Shown here one piece after another: positions 24,209 through 32,541 of a stretch of DNA of 64,000 bases. Origin of the DNA: JBCCAG01 sp050331115 (GTDB lineage Bacteria; Cyanobacteriota; Cyanobacteriia; CAKZMO01). Every line of letters starts with the position of its first letter. Within the stretch, counting starts at the first letter, position 1. A program made the translations under genes and the position numbers. Below the pieces are notes generated by a model. That model worked only from the letters and a program-made list of their open reading frames with translations, did no database searches and had not been told where the DNA came from. The stretch is taken from contig JBHJHD010000085.1 of NCBI GenBank assembly GCA_050331115.1, positions 12,339 to 76,338 of the forward strand. The letters run 5' to 3'.

Positions 24209-25095
24209 CCCCGGCCAATCCGCGCCTCCTCCACCGCCCGCGTCTCCCGGAACAGGTGGCTCTCCATCTCCGCCTTTAGCCCGTGATAGGCCGGATGCTG
24301 CTCAATGCTGTCGCGATCGCGAGGCCGGGGGAACGGCACCTCCAAAATCTCATCCACCCGCGCCGCCGGTCCCCGGGTCATCATCACGATGCGGTCTGAG
24401 AGCAGCAGCGCTTCGTCAATGCTGTGGGTAATCATGATCACCGTCTTGCGCTGCCGCTCCCAAATGCGCTCGATCTCCTCCTGCAGGAAGCCCCGCGTCA
24501 GAGCGTCCAGCGCCCCGAAAGGCTCATCCATCAGCAAAATCTGCGGGTCGATGGCCAGGGCGCGGGCAATGCCCACCCGCTGCCGCATGCCGCCGGATAG
24601 CTCATGGGGGTGCTTGCGCTCGGCCCCCTCTAGACCCACCAGCTGAATGTTTTCCTTAATCAGCCGCTTCATGCCCTTGCCGGACAGCTTGGGATGCACC
24701 GTCTCCACGGCAAAGCGGATGTTCTCCTCCACCGTCATCCAGGGCATGAGGGCGTAGTTCTGAAACACCATGCCCCGGTTTGGCCCCGGCCCGGTAATCG
24801 GGCTGCCGTTGAGCAAAATCTCGCCGCTGGTAATCGGCATCAGTCCCGCAACCATGCCCAGCAGCGTCGACTTGCCGCAGCCCGAGGGACCGATGATAGT
24901 CACAAAGGTGTTGGGCTCGATCTCCATGCTGATGTCTTCGATGGCGGTGAAGTCGCGGCTCGACTTGCCAGACAGCTTATCCAAAAAGCCACTCTTACCG
25001 GGGAAGGTTTTGGTGACGCTGCGAATAGAAAGCTGGGAGGATGAGCCCTGGTCAACTTGATCAGTAACAGCGCCATTCACGGATGCTAAGCTCAT
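24205..25095 (-). CDS. cynD: Cyanate ABC transporter ATP-binding protein
   Basis: A 296-residue ATPase of the nitrate/cyanate/taurine family (NrtD/CynD/SsuB). The Walker A is IGPSGCGKSTLL, the Q loop lies in VFQNYALMPWMT, the signature is LSGGMRQR, the Walker B is ILLMDEPFGALD and the H loop is MITHSIDEA. The N-terminal 45 residues include an insert between the first strand and the core (KSGFLDKLSGKSS), as in NrtC/NrtD proteins. It starts four bases inside the permease gene, so the two are translationally coupled. The presence of cynS downstream makes cyanate the best substrate guess; nitrate cannot be excluded. Confidence 0.9.
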   Translation of the reverse strand: MSLASVNGAVTDQVDQGSSSQLSIRSVTKTFPGKSGFLDKLSGKSSRDFTAIEDISMEIEPNTFVTIIGPSGCGKSTLLGMVAGLMPITSGEILLNGSPITGPGPNRGMVFQNYALMPWMTVEENIRFAVETVHPKLSGKGMKRLIKENIQLVGLEGAERKHPHELSGGMRQRVGIARALAIDPQILLMDEPFGALDALTRGFLQEEIERIWERQRKTVIMITHSIDEALLLSDRIVMMTRGPAARVDEILEVPFPRPRDRDSIEQHPAYHGLKAEMESHLFRETRAVEEARIGRG

Positions 25096-25925
25096 GAGTT
25101 TCGACCAAACGCAACAACTTTTTCCAATACTGCGAAGATGGTGTCGAGGATTAGCCCCACCAGACCAATGATGAAGATCGCCACCAGGATATTGGGGATA
25201 GAGAGGTTATTCCACTCGTTCCAAATGAAGTATCCCAGCCCCGTCCCTAGCAGCATCTCCGCCGCCACAATCACCAGCCAGGCGATGCCCATGCTGATGC
25301 GCAGACCCGAGACGATGTTGGGCAACGCCGCCGGAATGATTACCTTAAAGATGGTGCGCAGGCGGGAGGCCCCCAGGGTGTTGGCCACGTCTAGGTAGTC
25401 CTTATCCACGTTGGCCACCCCGAAGGCGGTGTTGATTAGGGTGGGCCAGATGCTGGAGATGAAGATGATGAACACCCCCGTCTGCTCCGAGTCCCGGAGG
25501 ATGTAGAGGCCCAGGGGCAGCCACGCCAGGGGAGACACCGGCTTCAGGAGCTGAATGTAGGGGTTAAACCCTTTGCGGGCCACGGGAGACATGCCGATCA
25601 GAATCCCCAGGGGGACGGCAATTACCGATGCCAAGATATACCCGATCGCCACCCGCCTGAGGCTGATGAGCAAGTTCCAGCCGATGCCCAAGTCGTTGGG
25701 GCCATTGTCGAAAAAGGGATGGGTGATCCACCACCAAAACTCCTTCAGGGTTTCGCTGGCGGTGGGCATGCCCTTTGAGAACCAGCCCGCCCGCGCCCCA
25801 ATCTCCCAAAAGCCCAGGAAGAGCACCAGGGACAGGATAAACAGTCCGACGGCTTTGACATTCTCGTTCAGCCAAGGGGAGTCGTCCTTCTCAGGGGTCA
25901 GGGGTGTTGCACTTGTAATGGTCAT
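25092..25925 (-). CDS. cynB: Cyanate ABC transporter permease
   Basis: A 277-residue integral membrane protein with about six helices and the binding-protein-dependent permease domain. The coupling-helix motif reads ANTLGASRLRTIFKVIIPAALP. The N-terminal segment (SPWLNENVKAVGLFILSL) resembles NrtB/CynB/SsuC permeases. ATG 25925 is nine bases past the stop of cynA. It overlaps cynD by four bases. Confidence 0.9.
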   Translation of the reverse strand: MTITSATPLTPEKDDSPWLNENVKAVGLFILSLVLFLGFWEIGARAGWFSKGMPTASETLKEFWWWITHPFFDNGPNDLGIGWNLLISLRRVAIGYILASVIAVPLGILIGMSPVARKGFNPYIQLLKPVSPLAWLPLGLYILRDSEQTGVFIIFISSIWPTLINTAFGVANVDKDYLDVANTLGASRLRTIFKVIIPAALPNIVSGLRISMGIAWLVIVAAEMLLGTGLGYFIWNEWNNLSIPNILVAIFIIGLVGLILDTIFAVLEKVVAFGRNS

Positions 25926-25934
25926 ATGTCCTCC

Positions 25935-27581
25935 CTACACGCCGTACTCTTCAATTTGCTTGTCGATATACTCGCCCGGCGTCTCCGGGTCGAAGCTGTC
26001 GAACTTGAGGTCTTCGGAGCGGTAGATTTCATCGGGCGGGGTTTGGCCCAGCTCTTCGGCCAGCTCACGGGCGAGGTCCGTCAAGAAGATCTCCTGGCCT
26101 ACGTCGTCGTAGCCCCGCTCGGGAATAATATCCGCCGACTTGCCGTCCCCCTGCAGGTCCCAGCGCACCAGCTGCGAGGAGATCCAGTTGGCGAAGCTCT
26201 GCCAGGGGTAGGGGTCGAAGTCGATGCGGTCGGGGACGTCTAGGGTATTGCCCTGGCCGTCCTCAAAGTTGCCGGTGAGCACCGCTTCCACCACCTCCAC
26301 GGGCTGGTTCAAGAAGGCCCGCTCGGAAATGGCCTTGGCAATCTCGGGCCGGTTGGCGGGGTCGCGGGCATAGCCTGCCGCCTCGATGATGGACTTGTTC
26401 AACGCCCGGAAGGTGTTGGGGTTGTCGCTAATCCACTGGTCGCTGGCGGCAAAGGCGCAGCAGGGGTGGCCGGGCCACAGCTCCTTGGTAATTAGGTGAA
26501 TGAAGCCCTCGCCTTCGTAAACCGCCCGCTGATTGAAGGGGTCGGGCATTAGGTAGGCGTCGATGTCGCCCGCCACCATTTGGGCGATGCTGTCCGGCGG
26601 CGGCACGGGGCGAATCTGCACGTCCACGTCGGGGTCTAGTCCACCCGTGGCCAGGTAGTAGCGCAGCAGCAGGTTGTGCATGGAGTAGGGGAAGGGCACT
26701 CCCATAACGAAGCCCTTGAAGTCGGCGGGGCCGTTCACCTTGCCCAAGTGGCGGTTGGCGACGGTAATCGCCTGACCGTTGATGTTTTCGATGCTGGCCA
26801 GCTTGACGCCAAAGGCGGCGGACCCCAGCCCCAGGGTCATGGCAATGGGCATGGGGGCCAGCATGTGGTAAGCGTCCAGCTCGCCAGCGATCGCTGAATC
26901 CCGCACCGCACCCCAGCTGGGCATCTTCACCACCTCGGCGTTGAAGCCGTACTTTTGGTAGAAGCCCAGCGGCTCGGACATGATGATCGGCGTGGCGCAG
27001 GTGATGGGAATAAAGCCAATTCGCAGGTCAGTTTTCTCCAGTCCCTCAGCGGAGACCGGCTCATCCCCCCCCGCTTCAGCCACCGGCTCCTCGCCCCCGC
27101 AGGACGCAAGGCTTACCAGGGCCGCCCCCACCGCCAGGTTGCGCAGAAACTCGCGTCGGGTGTGCTGACCGTTGCGAATGGAGTCGGCGAAGAACAGCCC
27201 CGCCTGGGGGCCAAAGGCGGCGGCAAAGGCATTTTCCAGCCCGCCCGCCTGACGACACAAGTCCAAAATCAGCTTCTCGCGCTTAGGGCTGCCTCGGCCT
27301 ACGGTTTTGAGGAACAGCGTTTTGCGCAGCTCGTGGGCGTTGACGGAATCGGCGGCCCGCAGCTGGTTATCTTTGTACAGCCCCATCTTCACCAGGTCGT
27401 CCACCATGTCCACTGGGTCCTGGGGCATGGTCTGCATGAACTCCCAGTGGTCGCGGGTGAAGTGGGTGCCGCCGCAGATGACGCACTTGAGCTGCAGATC
27501 GGAGAGCTCACCGCGATCGCAGTCTAAGTTTTTCCATCGCTGGGCCGACGCCGCTGAAAAATTTGTCGCTGTAAAAACCAT
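25935..27581 (-). CDS. cynA: Cyanate/nitrate-type ABC transporter binding protein with long N-terminal extension
   Basis: A 548-residue protein. Residues from about 175 to 510 form the NrtA/CmpA/CynA solute-binding fold (LRIGFIPITCATPIIMSEPL, YGFNAEVVKMPSWGAVRDS, MVAGDIDAYLMPDPFNQRAVY). A twin-arginine signal (TRREFLRN, Arg142-Arg143) and a lipobox (LASC, Cys161) sit internally, so the mature lipoprotein should begin at Cys161. The 140 residues before it contain a CxxC (CVICGG, Cys33 and Cys36) and several conserved-looking acidic helices. That leader is much longer than a Tat signal should be. The open frame is continuous and no good internal start is seen just before the Tat motif. The following genes, cynB, cynD, cynS and hupE, form the rest of the operon. 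Confidence 0.88.
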   Translation of the reverse strand: MVFTATNFSAASAQRWKNLDCDRGELSDLQLKCVICGGTHFTRDHWEFMQTMPQDPVDMVDDLVKMGLYKDNQLRAADSVNAHELRKTLFLKTVGRGSPKREKLILDLCRQAGGLENAFAAAFGPQAGLFFADSIRNGQHTRREFLRNLAVGAALVSLASCGGEEPVAEAGGDEPVSAEGLEKTDLRIGFIPITCATPIIMSEPLGFYQKYGFNAEVVKMPSWGAVRDSAIAGELDAYHMLAPMPIAMTLGLGSAAFGVKLASIENINGQAITVANRHLGKVNGPADFKGFVMGVPFPYSMHNLLLRYYLATGGLDPDVDVQIRPVPPPDSIAQMVAGDIDAYLMPDPFNQRAVYEGEGFIHLITKELWPGHPCCAFAASDQWISDNPNTFRALNKSIIEAAGYARDPANRPEIAKAISERAFLNQPVEVVEAVLTGNFEDGQGNTLDVPDRIDFDPYPWQSFANWISSQLVRWDLQGDGKSADIIPERGYDDVGQEIFLTDLARELAEELGQTPPDEIYRSEDLKFDSFDPETPGEYIDKQIEEYGV

Positions 27582-27751
27582 AGTTTCTGTTACCTAAGTG
27601 CCGTTGTAAAACTCGGCCTACCCTCAGTTCTTAAGCTAACGAGCGTATTGCTCTGTAAGATATCAAGGATTAGCTAAGATCGCATTGGAGAATTTTTAGA
27701 ACATGGGTAGGACTTTCTTTTGCAGTTATTTTTTCCAGGCAAAGTTGAGGG

Positions 27752-28564
27752 CTAATTCGTCACTTTCGCTACAGATCCCTGCCGCCACGCCTGGGGCGAG
27801 ACGCCGTGAAACTTGCGAAACTGCCGGGTGAAATACCCCGCATCGCTGTAGCCCGAAGACTCGGCAATTTGCCGCACGCTCTGGGCCGAGCCTGAGAGCA
27901 GCGACCTGGCCTGAGCCATGCGCCGCTCAATAATCCAGCGCTTCACCGAGCGGCCCGTCTGCTCCTGCACCAGACTGGTGAGGTAGGCCGGAGAGTAGCC
28001 CGCCTCCTGGGCCACGTCGCTGAGGTTGATAGGCTGTCGGTAGCGGCTTTCGATGAAGTGGAAGACGGTGGCCAGCTTGGGACAGTCTGGGAAAATAGAG
28101 CTGGGCCGGGGCAGCTTAGTGCGTTTCGCTACTCTAGGGATACTGGCGGAAGGCGTCTCTGAAGCTGGCGTGTAATACGATCGAGACAGCTCCTCCTGTC
28201 GCTTTAACCTAACGTTGATGGCTGCTAAGAACTGCTCCACGGTGCAGGGCTTTGTCAGGTAGTCATCCGCCCCTAACTCCATCCCCCGCCGTAGGTCGGC
28301 CATGGTCACCTTGGCAGTGAGAAAAATTAATGGAATCGCTGCCGTGTGCTGCGATCGCCTCAGGGCTGAAAGCACCGCATAGCCGTCGATGTCGGGCATC
28401 ATGATGTCGCACACCACTAGGTCTGGATGCTGGGCTTGAGCGATCACCACCCCCTCACCGCCGCCGCTGGCTTCCAATGCTTGAAAGCCCTCAAACGCCA
28501 AACACTTTAGGAAAATGCTGCGGGTTTGGTCCTCATCTTCAATGATTAATACCGTCTTCATCAC
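27752..28564 (-). CDS. Response regulator with AraC-type DNA-binding domain
   Basis: A 270-residue regulator. The N-terminal receiver domain (1-120) has the acid pair in IIEDEDQ, the phospho-acceptor Asp in LVVCDIMMPDIDG, and the late Lys in YLTKPCTVEQ. The C-terminal two helix-turn-helix motifs are of AraC type (INLSDVAQEAGYSPAYLTSL and VRQIAESSGYSDAGYFTRQF, then FRKFHGVSPQAWR). It lies between cynA (same strand, 170 bases away) and a divergent histidine kinase, so it is most likely that kinase's partner and a candidate regulator of cynA. Confidence 0.93.
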   Translation of the reverse strand: MMKTVLIIEDEDQTRSIFLKCLAFEGFQALEASGGGEGVVIAQAQHPDLVVCDIMMPDIDGYAVLSALRRSQHTAAIPLIFLTAKVTMADLRRGMELGADDYLTKPCTVEQFLAAINVRLKRQEELSRSYYTPASETPSASIPRVAKRTKLPRPSSIFPDCPKLATVFHFIESRYRQPINLSDVAQEAGYSPAYLTSLVQEQTGRSVKRWIIERRMAQARSLLSGSAQSVRQIAESSGYSDAGYFTRQFRKFHGVSPQAWRQGSVAKVTN

Positions 28565-28747
28565 AGGGATTTAGGCCTACTTAATGACAACAAGATCGCA
28601 TTCCCGCAAGCGTTTTTTGATATAAACCATTGCGGCACTGCGACGCGCTGTAGGCCAACACGTCTTCTCTTCTTAATTGCTAAATTACATCTTTGTGGTG
28701 TACTACAATACAGTTACCGCTCTCGTTTTAGAAATAGCCTATGGCTT

Positions 28748-30001
28748 ATGAGCGGCTCTTCAAACCATTTTTCCCTATTGCCAAACCAGGCACCAGACCA
28801 AGCGTTAAAGCAGCTGCGCCGCCAGCATCAGCTGATCCTCAACGCTGTTGGCGAAGGGGTTTATGGGCTAGATCTAGAGGGCAACGTCACCTTCGTCAAC
28901 CCGGCGGCGGCGGCGATGATCGACTGGCCCATAGATGAACTAATCGGCAAATCGATGCACCGGGTGCTGCATCACTCCCACGCCGACAAGACTCCCTACC
29001 CCAGGGAAAACTGCCCTATCTACGCCGCCTTCCAGGACGGCAGCGTGCACCGGGTAACGGGTGAAGTTTTTTGGCGCAAGGACGGCAGCAGCTTTCCAGT
29101 AGAGTATATCAGCACACCGATGCGCGACGAAGCGGGCCAGCTGATCGGCGCGGTGGTCACCTTTCGCTATATTACCCAGCGGCGCTGGGCCGAGCAGGTG
29201 CAGCAGCAGGCCAACGAAGCGCTAGAGGAAAAGGTGAAGGAGCGGACGGCGCGGCTGCAGCAGGCCAACCAAAAGCTGCTGGAGCTGAGCGAGATGCGAT
29301 CGCGCTTCGTCTCCATGGTGTGCCACGAGTTTCGCAACCCGCTCAACAATATCGCCCTGTCGGTCTCCTCTCTCAACCGCTACGACGCCCAGCTCCAGCC
29401 CCAGGAAAAGGCCGACTACCTGCGCAATATTGTCACCAACGTCGATCGCATGACCCAGATGATCGACGACATTTTGACCATTGGCAAAATCGAGGCCAAC
29501 CGCGTAGCGGTCAGCCCCGAGCCCGTGGATTTGGTCGCGTTTTGCCAACGGCTGCTGAGGGAACAGGAATACCGCAGACCCCAAAACCCCATTCGGCTTT
29601 CCTGCCGCAGCCGTCAGCTCGTGGTTTCCCTAGACGAGCGGCTGCTGTGGTCGATTTTGACCAACCTGCTCTCCAACACCATTCGCTACACGCCCAAGGA
29701 TGGGGCGATCGCCCTAAAGCTGGCCAAGCGGCAGCGGCAGGTGGTCATTCAGGTCAAAGACGAGGGTATCGGCATTTCCCCAGAAGACCAGCGCCACCTG
29801 TTTGAGCCATTTCACCGGGGCCGCAACGTCAGCAACATTCCCGGTACGGGCCTAGGGCTGAGCATCGTGAAGCAGTTTGTGGACCTGCTGCAGGGGACCG
29901 TTGAGGTGACGAGCCAGCTGGGACAGGGCACGACGTTTACGGTGCGATTTCCCGCATCACTGGAGTCGCCTAACCTTCTGAGGCCCGCGGCGCAGACTTA
30001 A
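28748..30001 (+). CDS. PAS-domain sensor histidine kinase (soluble)
   Basis: A 417-residue kinase without transmembrane segments. The PAS domain (about 28-145) starts LILNAVGEGVYGLDLEGNV and carries a CPIY insertion (PYPRENCPIYAAFQDG). A coiled coil follows (about 145-180). The H box is SMVCHEFRNPLNNI. The HATPase domain has LTNLLSNTIRYTP (N box), VKDEGIGISPED (G1) and GTGLGLSIVKQF (G2). The start is ATG 28748. It is transcribed away from the AraC-type response regulator with 183 bases between them, the usual sign of a cognate pair. The signal is unknown; a cytoplasmic ligand bound by PAS is likely. Confidence 0.93.
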   Translation: MSGSSNHFSLLPNQAPDQALKQLRRQHQLILNAVGEGVYGLDLEGNVTFVNPAAAAMIDWPIDELIGKSMHRVLHHSHADKTPYPRENCPIYAAFQDGSVHRVTGEVFWRKDGSSFPVEYISTPMRDEAGQLIGAVVTFRYITQRRWAEQVQQQANEALEEKVKERTARLQQANQKLLELSEMRSRFVSMVCHEFRNPLNNIALSVSSLNRYDAQLQPQEKADYLRNIVTNVDRMTQMIDDILTIGKIEANRVAVSPEPVDLVAFCQRLLREQEYRRPQNPIRLSCRSRQLVVSLDERLLWSILTNLLSNTIRYTPKDGAIALKLAKRQRQVVIQVKDEGIGISPEDQRHLFEPFHRGRNVSNIPGTGLGLSIVKQFVDLLQGTVEVTSQLGQGTTFTVRFPASLESPNLLRPAAQT

Positions 30002-30179
30002 AACCAAGCTCGTTGTGCATGCCGGTACAGAAGGGCTGCTTGGTTGAGCCACCGCAGCGGCAAAGGGCGATGGTCGCCTGGTCTGCCGGGAAGCTGTTGC
30101 CTTCAGCATCGACAAGGTCGATATCGCCTTTCACCAGAAAAGGTCCATTGTCTTTCACGGTAACGGTAACGTCAGCCAT
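29970..30179 (-). CDS. CDGSH-type iron-sulfur protein
   Basis: A 69-residue protein. The CDGSH motif is clear: CRCGGSTKQPFCTGMH gives the C-x-C-x-C-x-H ligands of a 2Fe-2S cluster. The N-terminal half (VTVKDNGPFLVKGDIDLVD) is the usual strand region of small bacterial CDGSH proteins. AGGAGATTAATTAA precedes the ATG. Its 3' end overlaps the 3' end of the histidine kinase gene by 32 bases on the opposite strand. Possible roles are redox or iron-sulfur handling. Confidence 0.9.
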   Translation of the reverse strand: MADVTVTVKDNGPFLVKGDIDLVDAEGNSFPADQATIALCRCGGSTKQPFCTGMHNELGFKSAPRASEG

Positions 30180-30363
30180 TTTAATTAATCTCCTGTTGAA
30201 ATATAGTCTGTTAGCTACGGTATACCCGTCGAGCTTGCCTTATTGAAGCTAGCGCTGTCTACCAGAAAGTTGCCCTTTTGAAGTGCTCAAATCCTGAGTC
30301 TATCTTGCTGTAGCGCTAAACCCGCTCCGCCAGCAGGTGCCAGTGCCAAGAGTTTAACTTGTT

Positions 30364-30722
30364 ATGAACCTGGTCAACGAGCCGGCGCTGCTCAGCTTGC
30401 CCCTGTCGATTGTAGCGGCGAAAAACACCACGCCTCACCCGGTGCTCTTTACCCTCAGCCGCAGCCTAATCACCCTGCTGTGGGTCGTTCCGGACCTAGT
30501 TTGGGGGCTGATTTTCATCATCGTGGTGGGGCTATCCTGGCCATCACGGTGGACGCGATGGGGTTCTGCGGCAAGTTCTTTGCAGAGCGGATTGAGGAGG
30601 TGGAGCTGTCGACCTCGATGCAGCTGCTGCGCTACGACGAGGCCCTGATGGTGATTATTGTGATTTTTGCGGTGGTGCTGGTGGAGCAGGTGTCTAGCCT
30701 GGTGCGGAAGGCGATTATTTAG
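30364..30722 (+). pseudogene. Decayed phnE/ptxC-type phosphonate/phosphite permease
   Basis: Two frames together encode pieces of a PhnE-type permease. The first (30364 on) reads LSLPLSIVAAKNTTPHPVLF and VPDLVWGLIFIIVVG, nearly matching the intact permease at 31715-32524 (LSLPLCLFAARNTTPHPILF, VPELILGMILVAAVG). After a frameshift near 30530 the second reads GFCGKFFAERIEEV. It then jumps to the C-terminal part (LRYDEALMVIIVIFAVVLVE), skipping roughly 70 residues that should contain the coupling loop. Both a frameshift and an internal deletion are present. It abuts ptxD tail to tail. Confidence 0.85.
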
Positions 30723-31718
30723 CTACACAGCGCCCTGAGGCGTCTTACCCTGGAGCGCTTGAACCAGGTTCACCGCCGCTTCCATGGCGATCGCCCGACG
30801 AACCCCTTCAACAGCAGACCCGAGATGAGGGGTAAAGAAGGTGCGATCGCCCTCCCTCAGCAGCCGGGGCTCAATAGTGCGGGGTCGGTCTGTCCGGGCC
30901 CAGTCCTCCATTTCGAAGACATCGGCGGCGTAACCGGCCAGCTGTCCTGATGCCAGGGCATCCGCAACCGCACCCTCATCCACCACAGACCCCCGCGATG
31001 GATTGACCAGAATGCTGCCGGGCTTCATGCGGGCGATTGCCTCTCGGCCTATAAGGTGGAGGGTGCTGGGCTGGAGCGGCGTCATCAGCACCACATAGTC
31101 GCTGGTCTCCAGCAGCGTATCAAGGTCCACCGCCCTAAGGTTCCACTGCTGTTCCAATTCCGGCGACAGCGGCAGGGGGTCGGTGTATTGCAGGGTCATG
31201 TCAAACCCCTGAAGCCGTGGTGCTAGGGCGCGTCCGAGCTGGCCCATGCCGACGATGCCCAAGGTTTTGCCCGGCAGCCCCGGACTGTAAAGAATCGGTC
31301 GCCACCCGGCAAACTCACCCCTGCGGACATAGGCGTCGCCTTCGAGCATGCGGCGGGCTAGACCCAGCAGTAGGCCAATTGTGAGTTCCGCTGTCGGGGC
31401 GGCCAGTAAATCGGGCACAATCGTGAACCAGATATTGCGATCGCGGCAAGCCTCGACGTCAAAATTGTCGTAGCCCCGCAAGGCCCCAGCGATGACCCTG
31501 AGCCTTGGGCAGGCCGCTAAGAAAGCGGCATCCACGGAATCTGGCATGAACACCATCAATCCCTCAGCGTCCTGCGCCCGCCGTAGCACTTCCTCCGGGG
31601 ACAGCGTATCGCGGGTCGGATTTTCCAGCACGTCGCAGGTTTGGCCCAGAAACTCGATCACGTCAGGGTGTACCCAATGGGTCACCACAACCTTTGGACG
31701 ACGAGACGCATCGCTCAC
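30723..31718 (-). CDS. ptxD: Phosphite dehydrogenase
   Basis: A 331-residue NAD-dependent oxidoreductase of the D-2-hydroxyacid dehydrogenase superfamily that oxidises phosphite to phosphate. By memory comparison with Pseudomonas stutzeri PtxD, the diagnostic features are present: YDNFDVEACRDRN, PDLLAAPTAELTIGL, the substrate-loop GEFAGWRPILY, the cofactor motif GIVGMGQLG, NPSRGSVVDE (catalytic Arg242), DVFEMEDWA (Glu271) and TPHLGSAVEGVR (His298). Asp180 after the second strand suggests NAD preference. The family lysine before GFDNFDV is replaced by Arg81. It overlaps ptxC by four bases and is the last gene of the ptx operon. Ordinary 2-hydroxyacid dehydrogenases lack the FEMEDWAR context, so the call is strong. 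Confidence 0.9.
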   Translation of the reverse strand: MSDASRRPKVVVTHWVHPDVIEFLGQTCDVLENPTRDTLSPEEVLRRAQDAEGLMVFMPDSVDAAFLAACPRLRVIAGALRGYDNFDVEACRDRNIWFTIVPDLLAAPTAELTIGLLLGLARRMLEGDAYVRRGEFAGWRPILYSPGLPGKTLGIVGMGQLGRALAPRLQGFDMTLQYTDPLPLSPELEQQWNLRAVDLDTLLETSDYVVLMTPLQPSTLHLIGREAIARMKPGSILVNPSRGSVVDEGAVADALASGQLAGYAADVFEMEDWARTDRPRTIEPRLLREGDRTFFTPHLGSAVEGVRRAIAMEAAVNLVQALQGKTPQGAV

Positions 31719-32524
31719 CCGACAAACCTCTTCCGAAGATAGCTACTCAGGCTATCCACCACGGTGACCATGATCAGCACCACAATCAGCAGGGCCGACA
31801 CCTGCTGATACTTCAAGACGCGCAGCGCGCTAATAATTTCCAGACCAATGCCCCCTGCCCCCACCGCGCCCAGCACCATGGAGGCGCGAAAGTTGTATTC
31901 CCACCGGTAAAAGGTGACGTCTGCCATCTGCGGAAACACCTGGGGTAGAATGCTGTGGACAATTACCTGGGGTTCGGTGGCCCCCACGGAGCGAGCGGCT
32001 TCAATAGGGTCTTGGTTCGTTAGCTCGATAGATTCGGCATAAAATTTACCCAGCATGCCCACAGAATGGAGCCCTAGCGCCAGGGTGCCGGGAAGTTTGC
32101 CAAAGCCCACCGCCGCCACCAAAATCATGCCGAGAATCAGTTCAGGCACCGCGCGGGCGATATTCAAAATTGTGCGGGCGACGTGAAATAGAATGGGATG
32201 GGGGGTCGTGTTTCGGGCCGCGAACAGACAGAGGGGAAGGGATAAGCCCACCGCAAGCGCTGTCCCGGCGACGCTCATGGCCAGGGTGTCAATAATGGGC
32301 ATAATCCATTTGGGAAAGCGACTGAAGTCTGGCGGCAGCATCTCTCCCAAAAGCTTGGCGATCGCGGGAATCCCCTCCCTCATGCGGTTGATATCAAGCA
32401 GCTCAACGACGACGAAGCTAACAATAACAATGCCGATGAGGATGAGGGTTTGAATGAGTTGTCGAACCCATCCGCGCCTGTATTGACGTAATACCGTGTC
32501 AAAGGACTCATTCGCTATCGTCAT
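31715..32524 (-). CDS. ptxC: Phosphite ABC transporter permease
   Basis: A 269-residue PhnE-family membrane protein. About six helices are seen, with the family sequence RNTTPHPILFHVARTILNI and ARAVPELILGMI, and the coupling helix EAARSVGATEPQVIVHSILP. The position between the binding protein and PtxD assigns it to phosphite import rather than phosphonate import, since no C-P lyase genes are present. It starts 17 bases after ptxB and overlaps ptxD by four bases. Confidence 0.88.
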   Translation of the reverse strand: MTIANESFDTVLRQYRRGWVRQLIQTLILIGIVIVSFVVVELLDINRMREGIPAIAKLLGEMLPPDFSRFPKWIMPIIDTLAMSVAGTALAVGLSLPLCLFAARNTTPHPILFHVARTILNIARAVPELILGMILVAAVGFGKLPGTLALGLHSVGMLGKFYAESIELTNQDPIEAARSVGATEPQVIVHSILPQVFPQMADVTFYRWEYNFRASMVLGAVGAGGIGLEIISALRVLKYQQVSALLIVVLIMVTVVDSLSSYLRKRFVG

Positions 32525-32541
32525 CGTCGAATTACCGTTGT

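Noticed and set aside
27645..27658. NtcA-like site GTA-N8-TAA upstream of cynA
   Set aside because: One half-site deviates from GTA-N8-TAC and no TAN3T -10 element lies at the expected distance, so it is not listed as a feature although NtcA control is plausible.
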